Source of the DNA: Acetobacteraceae bacterium
GTDB lineage: Bacteria; Pseudomonadota; Alphaproteobacteria; Acetobacterales; Acetobacteraceae
Length of the DNA stretch: 64,000 nucleotides
Assembly (NCBI GenBank): GCA_022842185.1
Contig: JALHQB010000016.1
Location: forward strand, 1 to 64,000
Direction: 5' to 3'
Shown here piece after piece: positions 37,786-48,089 of this stretch; the first letter of the stretch is position 1; every line of letters begins with the position of its first letter. The notes under the pieces are model-generated. The model searched no databases. It had not been told where the DNA came from and was given only the letters and a program-made list of their open reading frames with translations. A program made the translations under genes and the position numbers.

Positions 37786-38286
37786 TCAGCCCGCATCGAT
37801 GGCGAGCAATGCCGGCGCGGCCATAGCAGCAAAGACCGCCCCAACATCAGCGTCGCGTTCCTGGAAATGCGCAGGCCCATGCAACAGGTTTACGGTGCCC
37901 AGCGTCAGTCCGTTCCAGCGCACCGGCAGGTTCATCGCACTCGCAAGACCCATACCGGCGATCTTCTCATGGTCCGGATAGGCCCAGGCGATGTCGCCCG
38001 CATCGCGCCCGATCCAGGCCTGACCATCGACCAGCACGCGGCGGGTCCAGGGATGATCCCAGCTCACCGGCTTGAAGCCCGAGACCGGATAGGCCTCCGG
38101 ATCGCTCGAATACGCGCGGCGGTTGCGGCCGGCGACCGGGTCGTGGCGCATCACCGTGAACAGGCGATGGCCGATCGCCTGCGCCATGGCCTGCTGGAGT
38201 GCGGCGAAAAACATGTCGGGTTGGCCTGCGGCGGCCAAGGCGTCGGCAGCCTGACGAAGAGACGACACTGGATCCGGGCGGGTCAT
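37786..38286 (-). CDS. small GAF-domain protein
   Basis: This 166-residue protein is a single GAF domain (FFAALQQAMAQAIGHRLFTVMRHDP at the start, then GMGLASAMNLPVRWNGLTLGTVNLLHGP). It has no output domain, signal peptide or membrane segment. The motif of free-methionine sulfoxide reductases is not evident. It could sense a small molecule for the neighbouring catabolic genes, but no partner is identifiable. It lies 31 nt after the MFS exporter and 16 nt before the Bug gene, so it bridges two groups. Confidence 0.8.
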   Translation of the reverse strand: MTRPDPVSSLRQAADALAAAGQPDMFFAALQQAMAQAIGHRLFTVMRHDPVAGRNRRAYSSDPEAYPVSGFKPVSWDHPWTRRVLVDGQAWIGRDAGDIAWAYPDHEKIAGMGLASAMNLPVRWNGLTLGTVNLLHGPAHFQERDADVGAVFAAMAAPALLAIDAG

Positions 38287-38317
38287 CGCGACGGCATAGC
38301 GCAGCCTTGCAGGAACA

Positions 38318-39907
38318 TCACCCTCCAGGTCGGCGAGACATGATCAGCACCGGTATCAGCGCGACAACGCAAGCCACGGCCACCCACAGGAAGGTGTCGC
38401 GGAAGGCCAGCATGCTCGCCTGCGACAATACCATCTGGGCCAGGTAGTCCTGCGCCAGGGCCTGCCGTGTCCCTTCCGCGATGCCGTCCTGGGCCAGCAG
38501 CCCCTCGACTTGGCGCAGCACCTCCCGCGTCGCCGGCCCGCCTTCTTGCGTTGCATTCAACGCCTGGGCATGGACCTGCGTCTGCCGCTCAAGGTTGATG
38601 GACAGGAGGTTCACGCCGATCGCCCCGCCAAACTGGCGCGCGAAATTCACCGCGCCTGACCCCTGCCCCACCCATCGCGCCGGCAGGGCGCGCAGCGCGC
38701 CCGCATTCATGCTGGGCATCGCCAGGCCAAAGCCGATGCGCCCCACCATGATCCACAGGGCGAAGGTCCAGAACGGCGTGTCTGTCCCGACGCCGGTCAT
38801 CAGCCATGTCGAAATCCCGAACAGGACAAGCCCAGCGCCGATCGGTGCGAAGGGCGGAAAGCGATCGGCGAGCCGTCCCGCGATCGGGAACACCAAGACC
38901 ATCGCGAGGCCGGCGGGCATCAGCAGCAGGCCGGCCCGCGTTGGCGTGTAGCCCTGGATGGTCTGCACAAACAGCGGCACAAGATACGTCGAGCCGAACA
39001 ACGCGGCCCCATAGACCAGCCCGACGGCGGCCGAGCAGGCGAAGCCGCGCACGGCGAAAAGGCGCGGGTTCAGCATCGGCGCGTCGGTGCGAAGTTCCCA
39101 CAGGACGAAACCCGTTGCTGCCACTGCCGCGATGCCGAGTTCGAGCATGACGCGGTTCGATCCCCAGCCTTCGCGCTGCCCACTAGCAAGACCCGTCAGC
39201 AGCGCGAGCAATGCGATCACCAGCAACGCGAAGCCGGGTCCGTCGAAGCGTCGCCGCGGCCCGGCGCCGGGCGTCGGGCCCGGCAGGAACACCAGCCCAA
39301 GCATGAGGCCGAGCAGCGCGAAGGGAATGCCCATGAAGAACATGGCACGCCAGCCGAAGCCATCGACGATGAGGCCGCCCAGGGTCGGGCCCAGCGCCGG
39401 CGCCAGCACCACACCGACGGCATAAAGCCCCATGGCGGTCCCGCGTCGCTCCGCCGGGAAGACCTGGAAGATGATCTGCATGCCGAGCGGCTGGACCATG
39501 CCGGCCGCGGCCCCCTGCAGCACCCGTCCCACGATCAGCACGCCCTCATTCGGCGCGGAGCCTGCGACGACCGAACCGATCACGAACATGACGATCGCCG
39601 TGGCGTAGGTCAGTCGACAGCCGAAGCTGTCCACAAGCCAGCCATTCAGCAGCATGGTCGCTGTCACCGACGCTAGGAAGGCCGTCGAGATCAGTTGTGC
39701 GTGGTCCTGCCCGATGCCGAAGGCACCCATCACCTGCGGCAGCGCGACGTTTACGATGGTGGCGGACAGGATCGTCGCGATGGTTCCGATCATCGCCGCG
39801 AAGGTCACCAGCAGCCGGTAGGACGACCCCCAGCGCGCCTGCAATTCCGCGATGCCCGGCCCGGCCCAGCCACTGCGATCCGGCGGGCCAAGCGCGGCAT
39901 CACTCAC
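38318..39907 (-). CDS. DHA2-family MFS multidrug exporter (EmrB-like)
   Basis: A 529-residue transporter with 14 predicted helices. RLLVTFAAMIGTIATILSATIVNVALPQVMGAFG opens the first; GWLVDSFGCRLTY and GRVLQGAAAGMVQPLGMQIIFQVFP are DHA2 motifs. It starts at a GTG (39907) that overlaps the EmrA-like stop by 8 bases. With the adaptor gene it should form a drug or toxic-acid pump that spans the envelope. Confidence 0.92.
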   Translation of the reverse strand: MSDAALGPPDRSGWAGPGIAELQARWGSSYRLLVTFAAMIGTIATILSATIVNVALPQVMGAFGIGQDHAQLISTAFLASVTATMLLNGWLVDSFGCRLTYATAIVMFVIGSVVAGSAPNEGVLIVGRVLQGAAAGMVQPLGMQIIFQVFPAERRGTAMGLYAVGVVLAPALGPTLGGLIVDGFGWRAMFFMGIPFALLGLMLGLVFLPGPTPGAGPRRRFDGPGFALLVIALLALLTGLASGQREGWGSNRVMLELGIAAVAATGFVLWELRTDAPMLNPRLFAVRGFACSAAVGLVYGAALFGSTYLVPLFVQTIQGYTPTRAGLLLMPAGLAMVLVFPIAGRLADRFPPFAPIGAGLVLFGISTWLMTGVGTDTPFWTFALWIMVGRIGFGLAMPSMNAGALRALPARWVGQGSGAVNFARQFGGAIGVNLLSINLERQTQVHAQALNATQEGGPATREVLRQVEGLLAQDGIAEGTRQALAQDYLAQMVLSQASMLAFRDTFLWVAVACVVALIPVLIMSRRPGG

Positions 39908-41048
39908 GCGCCGGCGCCTCCACCCCCACCATCATCCCGGGCCGCAGCAAACCGTCGGCAGCGCCGGCCCGCAGGGCGACGCGTACTGGCAGCCGCTGTG
40001 TGATCTTGGTGAAATTGCCGGACGGGTTCGGACTTGGCAGCAGGGCGAATTCGCTCGTCGCGGCGCCGCCGACGCGTTCGACAACGCCCTCGAAGCGGCG
40101 GTCCGGATAGGCATCGACCCGCAGCCGCACCGGTGATCCGGGGCGGAAGTAGCGGATCTCCGTTTCCTTGACGTTGGCCTCGACCCGCACCCGCGCCGGG
40201 TCGTGCACCAGCATCAGGCGCTGGCCCGGTGTCACGTATTCACCGGCATCGACAAAGATGCGGTCCACCACGCCATCGAACGGCATGACGATGGTGCGGT
40301 CCTGGATTTCGAGGCGAACGCGATCGCGCTGCGCCGCAAGCTCCTGCTGCAGGGGACCGATCGAATCGAGCTGACGGCGCAGTACCGTCAGTTCCTCCCG
40401 CGCCGCGCCCGCATTCACGAGCTGGGCTTCCACGTTGCGGATCTCGGCCGCGACGGCGAGCACGCGCTGGGTCGCGGTCTCCAACTGTGCGCGGGTCTGG
40501 TCATGGCGCTGTCGCGTGCCGCTGCCGGTGCCCATCAACTGCACGGCACGGGCAAATTCGCCCTCGGCGAAGATGCGATCGGCCTGGGCGGCCGGGAGTT
40601 GCGACCGCGCCGCCTCCAACCGTGCCCGCTGGGCGTCCTCCTGGCTGCGGGTCTGGCGGTCCACCATGGCAAGCCGTGCCTCGAGTTCCGCACCGCGGGT
40701 CACGAGGCCCGCGAGGCGCGCCTCGATCTCGAGCAACGTCAGCGCCGCCTCGCGGCTGTCGATTCGCAGCAGCATGTCCCCCGCGCGACCGGTGTCCCCG
40801 GCAATGACCCCGATTTCCGTCACCCACCCCGATAAACGGCTCGAAAGCGTGACCATGTCGGCGGCGATTCGGGCGTCATCGACAAAGACTGTGGTGACCT
40901 GACGATGGACCCAGGTGCCGGCCACAGCCACGAAGGCGAGCAGAACGATGGCCGCGGCGGCGATGCGCAGCCGGCGGCGCGCCGGTCCGCGGGTCTTCAC
41001 GGTCAAAGGTGCGGCATCGGCTTTGCTGCTACCCGGGCCGATGTCCAT
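39900..41048 (-). CDS. HlyD/EmrA-family membrane-fusion adaptor
   Basis: A 382-residue periplasmic adaptor with one N-terminal TM (RLRIAAAAIVLLAFVAVAGTWV), a lipoyl/barrel-sandwich half (ISV-type segment ARIAADMVTLSSRLSGWVTEIGV), a long coiled-coil hairpin (about residues 100-230) and GVVDRIFVDAGEYVTPGQRLMLVHD. The start at ATG 41048 overlaps the last 20 bases of marR. It connects the MFS pump to an outer-membrane channel encoded elsewhere. Confidence 0.9.
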   Translation of the reverse strand: MDIGPGSSKADAAPLTVKTRGPARRRLRIAAAAIVLLAFVAVAGTWVHRQVTTVFVDDARIAADMVTLSSRLSGWVTEIGVIAGDTGRAGDMLLRIDSREAALTLLEIEARLAGLVTRGAELEARLAMVDRQTRSQEDAQRARLEAARSQLPAAQADRIFAEGEFARAVQLMGTGSGTRQRHDQTRAQLETATQRVLAVAAEIRNVEAQLVNAGAAREELTVLRRQLDSIGPLQQELAAQRDRVRLEIQDRTIVMPFDGVVDRIFVDAGEYVTPGQRLMLVHDPARVRVEANVKETEIRYFRPGSPVRLRVDAYPDRRFEGVVERVGGAATSEFALLPSPNPSGNFTKITQRLPVRVALRAGAADGLLRPGMMVGVEAPARE

Positions 41049-41511
41049 CGCCCGGCCCTTCCTCCATTGCCACCAAGCCACCCGCGACGCGTTGCAAGAC
41101 CCCGAGACAGAGGGCGAGTTCCTCCTCCGGAATGCCGGCCAGTATTTCGGCGCGAACGGCGGCGGCTTCGGTTTCGATGCGCTGCACCACGGGTCGCGCG
41201 GTGTCGGTCAGGTGAATGGTCTTGGCCCGGCGGTCATGGGGTAAGGAGCGGCGTTCCACGAACCCTTGCTGTTCAAGCCAGTCCAGGGTGCGGACCAGCG
41301 TCGGCGCCTCGATGCGCAATCGGCCGGCCAATGCCCTTTGGCTAATGCCATCGCCTCGGCGGGCGAGATTCAGCAGGACGAGCCAACGTGCCTCGGTCAG
41401 GCCGAAGGGCGCGATGCGCTGATCCAGGGTTGCCCGCCAGCGTCGCGCGATCTGGGCAATCGCGACGCCGAGTTCCCATCGCACCTGGGCGAGACTGGAC
41501 CCATCAGGCAT
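41029..41511 (-). CDS. MarR-family transcriptional regulator
   Basis: A 160-residue MarR protein: LTEARWLVLLNLARRGDGISQRALAGRLRIEAPTLVRTLDWLEQQGFVERR is the winged helix-turn-helix, flanked by dimerisation helices. It is the first gene of the emrA/emrB-like operon and probably represses it until a phenolic or similar effector binds, through the dyad 42 bp upstream. The effector is inferred from the family only. Confidence 0.92.
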   Translation of the reverse strand: MPDGSSLAQVRWELGVAIAQIARRWRATLDQRIAPFGLTEARWLVLLNLARRGDGISQRALAGRLRIEAPTLVRTLDWLEQQGFVERRSLPHDRRAKTIHLTDTARPVVQRIETEAAAVRAEILAGIPEEELALCLGVLQRVAGGLVAMEEGPGDGHRPG

Positions 41512-41553
41512 GGCCTGATGCTAGACCCGAAGGGTAGGAGGCGAATAGATAGA

Positions 41554-41564
41554 TTGCTAAGCAA
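41554..41564. promoter_or_regulatory. MarR operator candidate
   Basis: TTGCTAAGCAA is a perfect 5+1+5 dyad centred 48 bp before the marR ATG. TTGC/GCAA half-sites are typical for MarR-family operators. An AT-rich stretch with -10-like hexamers follows it towards the gene. Confidence 0.5.
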
Positions 41565-41855
41565 AGGTCCGCAGCGGGTCCTGAGCGGACATCGCCCGCG
41601 GTTCAGAGCAAGCGCGGCCTGACGACCACCTCTGTGACCTAGGAGTTGGACGGCAGCGGCGTGGCATTTAGGGTCGCCTAAACGGTCGTCCCCAGTGACA
41701 GAAACCGCTCCGACTGGAACATGTAGCGTCTGGCCTGCATCCGGCAGACGCATGCTCGCTCAAACAAGGGCACAAAGCGTCTTGCGTCGTAATCCTGTGC
41801 CCTGCGCCCAAGTTCTTGGACTGAGGCGCGAAAATCACGCTGAGGAGGAAAAGAT
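41565..41855. other. gene-free interval between the marR operator and tRNA-Lys
   Basis: I see no credible gene here. The open frame ending under the tRNA (minus strand 41668-41916) is antisense-like and tRNA-derived. TTTAGG-GTCG-CCTAAA at 41667-41682 is a 6-bp hairpin with no T run. No terminator is clear beyond the tRNA 3' end. Confidence 0.5.
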
Positions 41856-41931
<76 letters not shown>

Positions 41932-41969
41932 GCCGGGAACCGCATCGTCGGTCGGCTCCGAGGACGCGC

Positions 41970-41997
41970 TTCATAGACTGCACGGCGGCTTTGTCCA
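41970..41997 (-). promoter_or_regulatory. putative promoter of tRNA-Lys
   Basis: Minus strand: TGGACA at 41997-41992, 16 nt spacer, TATGAA at 41975-41970. The -10 ends 38 bp before the tRNA 5' end. It lies just behind the rodA stop codon. Confidence 0.45.
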
Positions 41998-42021
41998 GCC
42001 CCTTTGCGCAAAGCGCTGGAT

Positions 42022-43167
42022 TCATTCCCGCATCGGTCCCATTTCAGCGTCGCGGTGGACATAGGCCGACAGCAGCAGCCCAAACCCCAGCATCACCGTG
42101 ATCATCGCCGATCCGCCATGGCTGATCAGCGGCAACGGTACCCCGCCCACCGGGATCGACCCGGTTACCATCGCGACGTTCACAAACACATACAGGAAGA
42201 AATTGGTGCCCAGCCCGACCGCCAGCAGCCGCCCGAACTGATGTTTGCTGCGGAAGGCAACCAGGTAGCAGAACGCGACCACCAACAGCAGCATCACCAG
42301 CGTGGTCAGCGCGCCCACCAGGCCGAATTCTTCTGCGATCATGGTGAAGATGAAGTCAGTCTGCTTTTCGGGCAGGAAGTTCAGGTGCCCCTGCGTCCCT
42401 TGCAGGAAGCCCTTGCCCCAGAGCCCACCCGATCCCAGCGCAATCTTGGATTGAATGATGTTGTAGCCGGCGCCCAGCGGATCGCTCTCCGGATCCAGGA
42501 AGGTCGTGATGCGGGCGCGTTGGTAGTCGTGCAACCGCTCATAGGCGATCGGCGCGGCCACCGCACCCGCCCCGAACACCAGCGCGAACTTCCACCAGCG
42601 CATGCCGGCCGACCAGAAGACCGCCGCGCCCACCATGCAGGTGATCAGTGCCGTGCCAAGGTTCGGCTGCTTCAGGATCAACCCTACGGGCAAAAGCACT
42701 GCGAGCGCGGGGGGAATGAGGAACAGCGGATTGCCGACCTTCTCCCACGACGCCCGGTGGAACCACGCCGCCAGCGCCAGTACGAGCATGATCTTCATCA
42801 GCTCCGACGGCTGCAACTGGATCGGTCCGATATCGATCCAGCGTTGCGCGCCCTTGCCGACATTGCCATGGATCAGCACCAGCACAAGCAATGCCACGGC
42901 GCCCAGATACCCGACCCAGGCGAACCGCGCGATGAGCCGGATGTCGATCATCGCCAGGCCCAGCATCATCACCAGGCCAAAGCCGAAGCGAATGGCGTGC
43001 TTCTGGGCATAGGTATCGGGATTGCCGCTGCCGGCCGACAGCAGCGCGACATATCCGATCGCCGCCACGACACACAGAAGGATCACGAAGGACCACGGAA
43101 TCTGCCAGAATTTCTCGAGGATTCCGGCCCCACGATCGCGTGTCAGCAATCGGCGCTCGAAGATCAT
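42022..43167 (-). CDS. rodA: peptidoglycan glycosyltransferase RodA
   Basis: A 381-residue SEDS-family membrane protein with about ten TM helices. Signatures include GARRWIDIGP-type KGAQRWIDIGPIQLQPSELMKIMLVLALA, and near the end GGVPLPLISHGGSAMITVMLGFGLLLS. RodA polymerises glycan strands during cell elongation with PBP2. Its start overlaps the mrdA stop by four bases. It is the last gene of the mre cluster. Confidence 0.95.
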   Translation of the reverse strand: MIFERRLLTRDRGAGILEKFWQIPWSFVILLCVVAAIGYVALLSAGSGNPDTYAQKHAIRFGFGLVMMLGLAMIDIRLIARFAWVGYLGAVALLVLVLIHGNVGKGAQRWIDIGPIQLQPSELMKIMLVLALAAWFHRASWEKVGNPLFLIPPALAVLLPVGLILKQPNLGTALITCMVGAAVFWSAGMRWWKFALVFGAGAVAAPIAYERLHDYQRARITTFLDPESDPLGAGYNIIQSKIALGSGGLWGKGFLQGTQGHLNFLPEKQTDFIFTMIAEEFGLVGALTTLVMLLLVVAFCYLVAFRSKHQFGRLLAVGLGTNFFLYVFVNVAMVTGSIPVGGVPLPLISHGGSAMITVMLGFGLLLSAYVHRDAEMGPMRE

Positions 43168-45065
43168 CGCCCTGCCTCCGCCACCCGCTGCCCTGGACGC
43201 TGAGGCCCCAGCCGCTGGAAGGTTTCGACCATGATGTCACGCGCAATCGGCGCCGCGGCCCCTGAACCGCTTGTCCCGTGCTCGACGACCACGGACAGCG
43301 CGTAAAGCGGATTGTCATGCGGGGCGTAGGCTACGAACAGCGCATGCGGCCGCCATTCGCGCGGGACCGAATTGACGTTGAAGCCGCGCTCCCGCTGTTC
43401 GCGCGTCACGCGCCGGACCTGCGTGGTGCCTGTCTTTCCGGCCATCTGGCCATACTGGGCCGGCAGCCGCGCGGCACCGGCCGTGCCGCCGCCATTGACC
43501 ACGCCCCACATCGCTTCCCGGATCAGTCGCATGTCGGCATCGGGGATGCCGAGGCTCGGCCAATCCTCCGGACGGCTGCCGCGCACCGGCCTGCCGCCGA
43601 TGCTGCGCGTGAGATGCGGCTGCACCGCGCGGCCCGTCGCAAGTCTGGCCGTCATCACCGCCAGCGACAGCGGCGTGAGCTGATAAAAGCCCTGCCCGAT
43701 GCCATGGACGATGGTATCGCCGATCGACCAGGACTTGCCCTGGTTCAGGCGCCATCCGCGGGTCGGCATCAGGCCCCGCCGCGTGCCGGGCAATTCGATC
43801 TCAAGATCGACGCCCATGCCGAAGCGGTTGCCCATGGCGGCGATGCGGTCCATGCCGACCCGCCGGGCCATTTCATAGAAATACACGTCGCAGGACGCCA
43901 TGATGGCCGTACGCATGTTCACGCCGCCATGGCCATTGCGGTTGTGGCAATGGAAGCGCGTATCGCCGAAATCGAGGTGACCGGGGCAGCTGACCACATC
44001 GCCCGGGCGGCACACCTTTGCCTCAAGCGCCGCCAGCGCGACGATCATCTTGAAGGTCGAACCCGGCGCGTACAGGCCGTTGGTGGCCTTGTTGATCAGC
44101 GGGGTGGAACGCGCCGCCGTCCATTGGCGCCATTGCGCCGCGCTGACACCTGAATTGAAGATATTGGGGTCGAAGGATGGCTTGGTCGCCATCGCCAGGA
44201 CTTCCCCATTGCGGGCATCCAGCAGTACGGCGGTGGTGCCTTCCTGGATTTTCCCGCGAATGGCCTTCTGCAGTTCAGAATCGACGCTGATCTGGACATC
44301 CTGGCCGGGAATGCCCTCCCGCCGATCCAGTTCGCGAATCACGCGGCCGACGGCATTCACCTCGACCTCCACTGCGCCGGCGCGGCCGCGCAAGATGCGG
44401 TCGTGATGCCGCTCGACGCCGGCCCGACCCACACGGATGCCCGGCAACTGCAGCAGCGGGTCGTCTCCGACATCGCTTTCCGCCGGAGCAGCCACGTACC
44501 CCACGACATGGGCCAGATGCTCGGATTCTGGATAGATGCGCGTGGTGCCCATATCGACCGAGATACCGGGCAGGTCGGGCGCATTGACCTCGATCCGCGC
44601 CATTTCCTCCCAGGTCAGGAACTCTCGCAGGACCACCGGCACAAAGCGCCGGTTGCGCCGGATCTCGCGCTCGATCCGCACCTTCTCATGGTCGCCAAGC
44701 GGCACGATCTTCGAAAAGGTCTCAAGCGTCGCGGCGTGGTCGGCGGACTGCTCGGCCACCAGCAGGGCGCGCCAGTTCAACCGGTTGCCGGCAACCACCT
44801 TGCCATTGCGGTCCAATACGCGGCCGCGCGGCGGCGCGAACAGCCTGGCGCTGACGCGATTCTCCTCCGCCAGCGTGGCATAGCGCGCTCCTTCTTCAAC
44901 CTGAAGACGATAAAGCCGCGAGCCCAGGAACCCGAAGGCGCCCAGTTGCACGGCGCCCAGCAGCGCCGCCCGGCGGGTGAAAATGCCGCGCCGCCGTTCC
45001 TCCTCCTTGCGGACGGTCCGCTCGCGACCCAGCAGCCCCGCCCCGTTCCAGGGCCGCCAGCTCAT
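43164..45065 (-). CDS. mrdA: penicillin-binding protein 2 (elongation transpeptidase)
   Basis: A 633-residue class B PBP. Charged cytoplasmic N-terminus, one TM about residues 30-50 (AALLGAVQLGAFGFLGSRLYRL), dimerisation domain (NRVSARLFAPPRGRVLDRNG) and transpeptidase domain with nucleophile Ser336 in GLYAPGSTFKM, SxD-type motif ASCDVYFYEMA and KTGTT. It starts at ATG 45065, which overlaps the mreD stop; longer frames upstream are mreD read in another frame. It makes peptide cross-links with RodA during rod growth. Confidence 0.95.
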   Translation of the reverse strand: MSWRPWNGAGLLGRERTVRKEEERRRGIFTRRAALLGAVQLGAFGFLGSRLYRLQVEEGARYATLAEENRVSARLFAPPRGRVLDRNGKVVAGNRLNWRALLVAEQSADHAATLETFSKIVPLGDHEKVRIEREIRRNRRFVPVVLREFLTWEEMARIEVNAPDLPGISVDMGTTRIYPESEHLAHVVGYVAAPAESDVGDDPLLQLPGIRVGRAGVERHHDRILRGRAGAVEVEVNAVGRVIRELDRREGIPGQDVQISVDSELQKAIRGKIQEGTTAVLLDARNGEVLAMATKPSFDPNIFNSGVSAAQWRQWTAARSTPLINKATNGLYAPGSTFKMIVALAALEAKVCRPGDVVSCPGHLDFGDTRFHCHNRNGHGGVNMRTAIMASCDVYFYEMARRVGMDRIAAMGNRFGMGVDLEIELPGTRRGLMPTRGWRLNQGKSWSIGDTIVHGIGQGFYQLTPLSLAVMTARLATGRAVQPHLTRSIGGRPVRGSRPEDWPSLGIPDADMRLIREAMWGVVNGGGTAGAARLPAQYGQMAGKTGTTQVRRVTREQRERGFNVNSVPREWRPHALFVAYAPHDNPLYALSVVVEHGTSGSGAAAPIARDIMVETFQRLGPQRPGQRVAEAGR

Positions 45066-45619
45066 GGCGCGACCTCGGCATGAAGCATCGCTTCGTGGAT
45101 CCGGCTGAGGACCAGCGCGATGGCCGGATACAGCCCGCAGGCGAGCAATGCTGCGTGCAGCGCCGGCGCGATTGGAGACAGCCTGATCGATAGCAACGAC
45201 TGCAGCCCCCAATAGAAGCAGGCCGCCCCGAAGGCCGCCACGCAGAAGCAGAGCCAGACCGCCAGGAAGGATTGCCGCACCAGGAAATAGCGGAAACGCA
45301 ATGCCGCCGCATGCAGGGCCAGCAACACCAATACTCCGGAGCCGAGCGGCGCCAGGGTGAGCAGGTCCATCAGCAAACCAAGCAGGAAGACCACAGGCGG
45401 CATCATCGCCCCCGGCCGGAACACCGACCAGAACCCGACGCACGGCAACACCACGGCAAAGACCGGCGATGGCAGGTTGATCGGCGTCGCCGCCAGGATC
45501 ATCAGGAAGGCAGTCGAAAAACCCGGAAACGCCAGCCGCGCGAAGCCATCGATACGGCGCAGCAGGCCGGGCGCGGGCGCCGGCCTGCCTTGCGGGCGCC
45601 GAGCAGGGGGCATTGCCAT
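45062..45619 (-). CDS. mreD: rod-shape-determining protein MreD
   Basis: A 185-residue membrane protein with five or six TM helices (FLMILAATPINLP, FLLGLLMDLLTLAPLG, LFIxx-like LVRQSFLAVWLCFCVAAFGAACFYW). The start ATG 45619 lies 10 nt after the mreC stop, with GAGGGG upstream; two further Met are close by. MreD links MreC and PBP2/RodA. Sequence identity in this family is low, so the call rests on size, topology and position. Confidence 0.85.
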   Translation of the reverse strand: MAMPPARRPQGRPAPAPGLLRRIDGFARLAFPGFSTAFLMILAATPINLPSPVFAVVLPCVGFWSVFRPGAMMPPVVFLLGLLMDLLTLAPLGSGVLVLLALHAAALRFRYFLVRQSFLAVWLCFCVAAFGAACFYWGLQSLLSIRLSPIAPALHAALLACGLYPAIALVLSRIHEAMLHAEVAP

Positions 45620-45629
45620 GACATTCCCC

Positions 45630-46496
45630 TCAGCGTCGACCGGGCCGGGGCTCGGGCCGGGCCACGGCTTCGGGGGGAATGATGCCGCGCAGGCCATAGT
45701 CGAACAGCCGCACGGCATCCAGCCGATCGAGCCGGGCAAAAAGCTCGACCTCCGGCGCCCCCTGGGAGGAGAGCCGGACGATGCCAACCGGCAGCCCGGC
45801 CGGGAAGGCGCCGGCCTCGGCGCTGGTCACGATGCGCTCGCCATCCACCGGGATCACGCCTTCGGGCCAATGCGCCAGGCGCGGCCGGGTGGTGTTGTTG
45901 CCGGCCATGATGGCCCGCGCGCGGCTCGATTCCAGTGTCACCGGAATGCGGCTGTTCATGTCGGTGGCGAGGAGCACGCGGGCGGAACGACTGCCGACCT
46001 CCGTGATACGGCCAACGAAACCGCGTTCGTCGAGCGCGACCTGGCCCTTGCGAAGGCCGTGCTGCGGACCGGTCGCGAGCAAGACGGCGCGGGCATAGGT
46101 GCCACCGCCATCCGCCACGACCCGTGCTGTCACGAAGGCCGGCGCCGCCTCCGGCAGGAAGTTCAACTGCCGCCGCAGCATTTCGTTTTCGGTCTCGAGC
46201 GCGAGGGCGGAGGCTTGCCAGCGGCGCAGGCGCTCATTTTCCTCCCGCAGCCTGGCGTTCTCCTCGCGCAGGATCGTGAGGTCCTGGAGTTCCTGGACGG
46301 CTGACCGCACGGCCGACATGGGTTCGGCCAGCGCCGCGTAGATCGGCGACAGGGCATCCGAAAGGTGCGTCCGCAGCCGTTCGGCCAGCAGCGCGTCAGC
46401 CTTGCCAAGGAGCATGATCCCGAAGGCAGCCGCGATCATCAGCGGCAGCGAAAGCCGCGCAAGCGCCTGACGGAGCGGGATGCTCAGCCGGATCAC
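45630..46496 (-). CDS. mreC: rod-shape-determining protein MreC
   Basis: A 288-residue bitopic protein: N-terminal TM (LSLPLMIAAAFGIMLLGKADA), a coiled coil about residues 65-110 (LREENARLREENERLRRWQ) and the MreC beta-barrel domain (ARVVADGGGTYARAVLLATGPQHGLRKGQVALDERGFVGRITEVG). The start is a GTG at 46496 with a G-rich ribosome site. It scaffolds the elongation machinery in the periplasm. Confidence 0.92.
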   Translation of the reverse strand: MIRLSIPLRQALARLSLPLMIAAAFGIMLLGKADALLAERLRTHLSDALSPIYAALAEPMSAVRSAVQELQDLTILREENARLREENERLRRWQASALALETENEMLRRQLNFLPEAAPAFVTARVVADGGGTYARAVLLATGPQHGLRKGQVALDERGFVGRITEVGSRSARVLLATDMNSRIPVTLESSRARAIMAGNNTTRPRLAHWPEGVIPVDGERIVTSAEAGAFPAGLPVGIVRLSSQGAPEVELFARLDRLDAVRLFDYGLRGIIPPEAVARPEPRPGRR

Positions 46497-46566
46497 GCGC
46501 CCTTCATCCCCCTGTCAGGACTGCAAAGCCATTGTCCCCGCCGGACCGGCGGGGCCGAGGCTGACA

Positions 46567-47729
<1,163 letters not shown>

Positions 47730-47828
47730 GGATTCCCGCGCAGGCCGCCTTCATCGCCGTCACGCGGGCCGATACGGCCCGAAAGTGCCATGGCGGTGGC
47801 GCTCCCACGGCGCATGCCGGCCAGACCG

Positions 47829-48089
47829 TCAGAACGGCGGCACGGCCTTGACCTGCCCCACCGACAGGCCACCGACGTGGCGCAGGATGAAGGCATAGTC
47901 CGGATGCTGGCGGGGGTAGCGCGACACCGCGCGCCCCGCCACGCCACCATCATGCGTCACCAGGTCGAGCACGATCGTGCCGTCAGGTTCCATCCGTGCC
48001 GTTCCGATGGACCACATGCGCGTCTGCTGCGCCCCCGCCCTGCCGAAGGGCAGGGCGAGCGCGGCCGCGAGCAGCGCCCGGCGCGCCAT
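47829..48089 (-). CDS. small exported protein of unknown function
   Basis: I do not recognise this 86-residue protein. It has a signal peptide (ARRALLAAALALPFGRAGAQQ) and a mature domain of about 64 residues with TARMEPDGTIVLDLVTHDGG and HPDYAFILRHVGGLSVGQVKAVPPF. It has high GC3 and its ATG overlaps the leuA stop by one base (TGATG), so it should be translated with leuA. It contains no Cys, so it is neither a lipoprotein nor disulfide-bonded. The mature region is probably beta-rich. Confidence 0.75.
   Translation of the reverse strand: MARRALLAAALALPFGRAGAQQTRMWSIGTARMEPDGTIVLDLVTHDGGVAGRAVSRYPRQHPDYAFILRHVGGLSVGQVKAVPPF

Noticed and set aside
43164..45443. Long N-terminal extension of PBP2 up to 45443
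   Set aside because: It is mreD read in another frame; the ATG at 45065 overlapping the mreD stop is the natural start.
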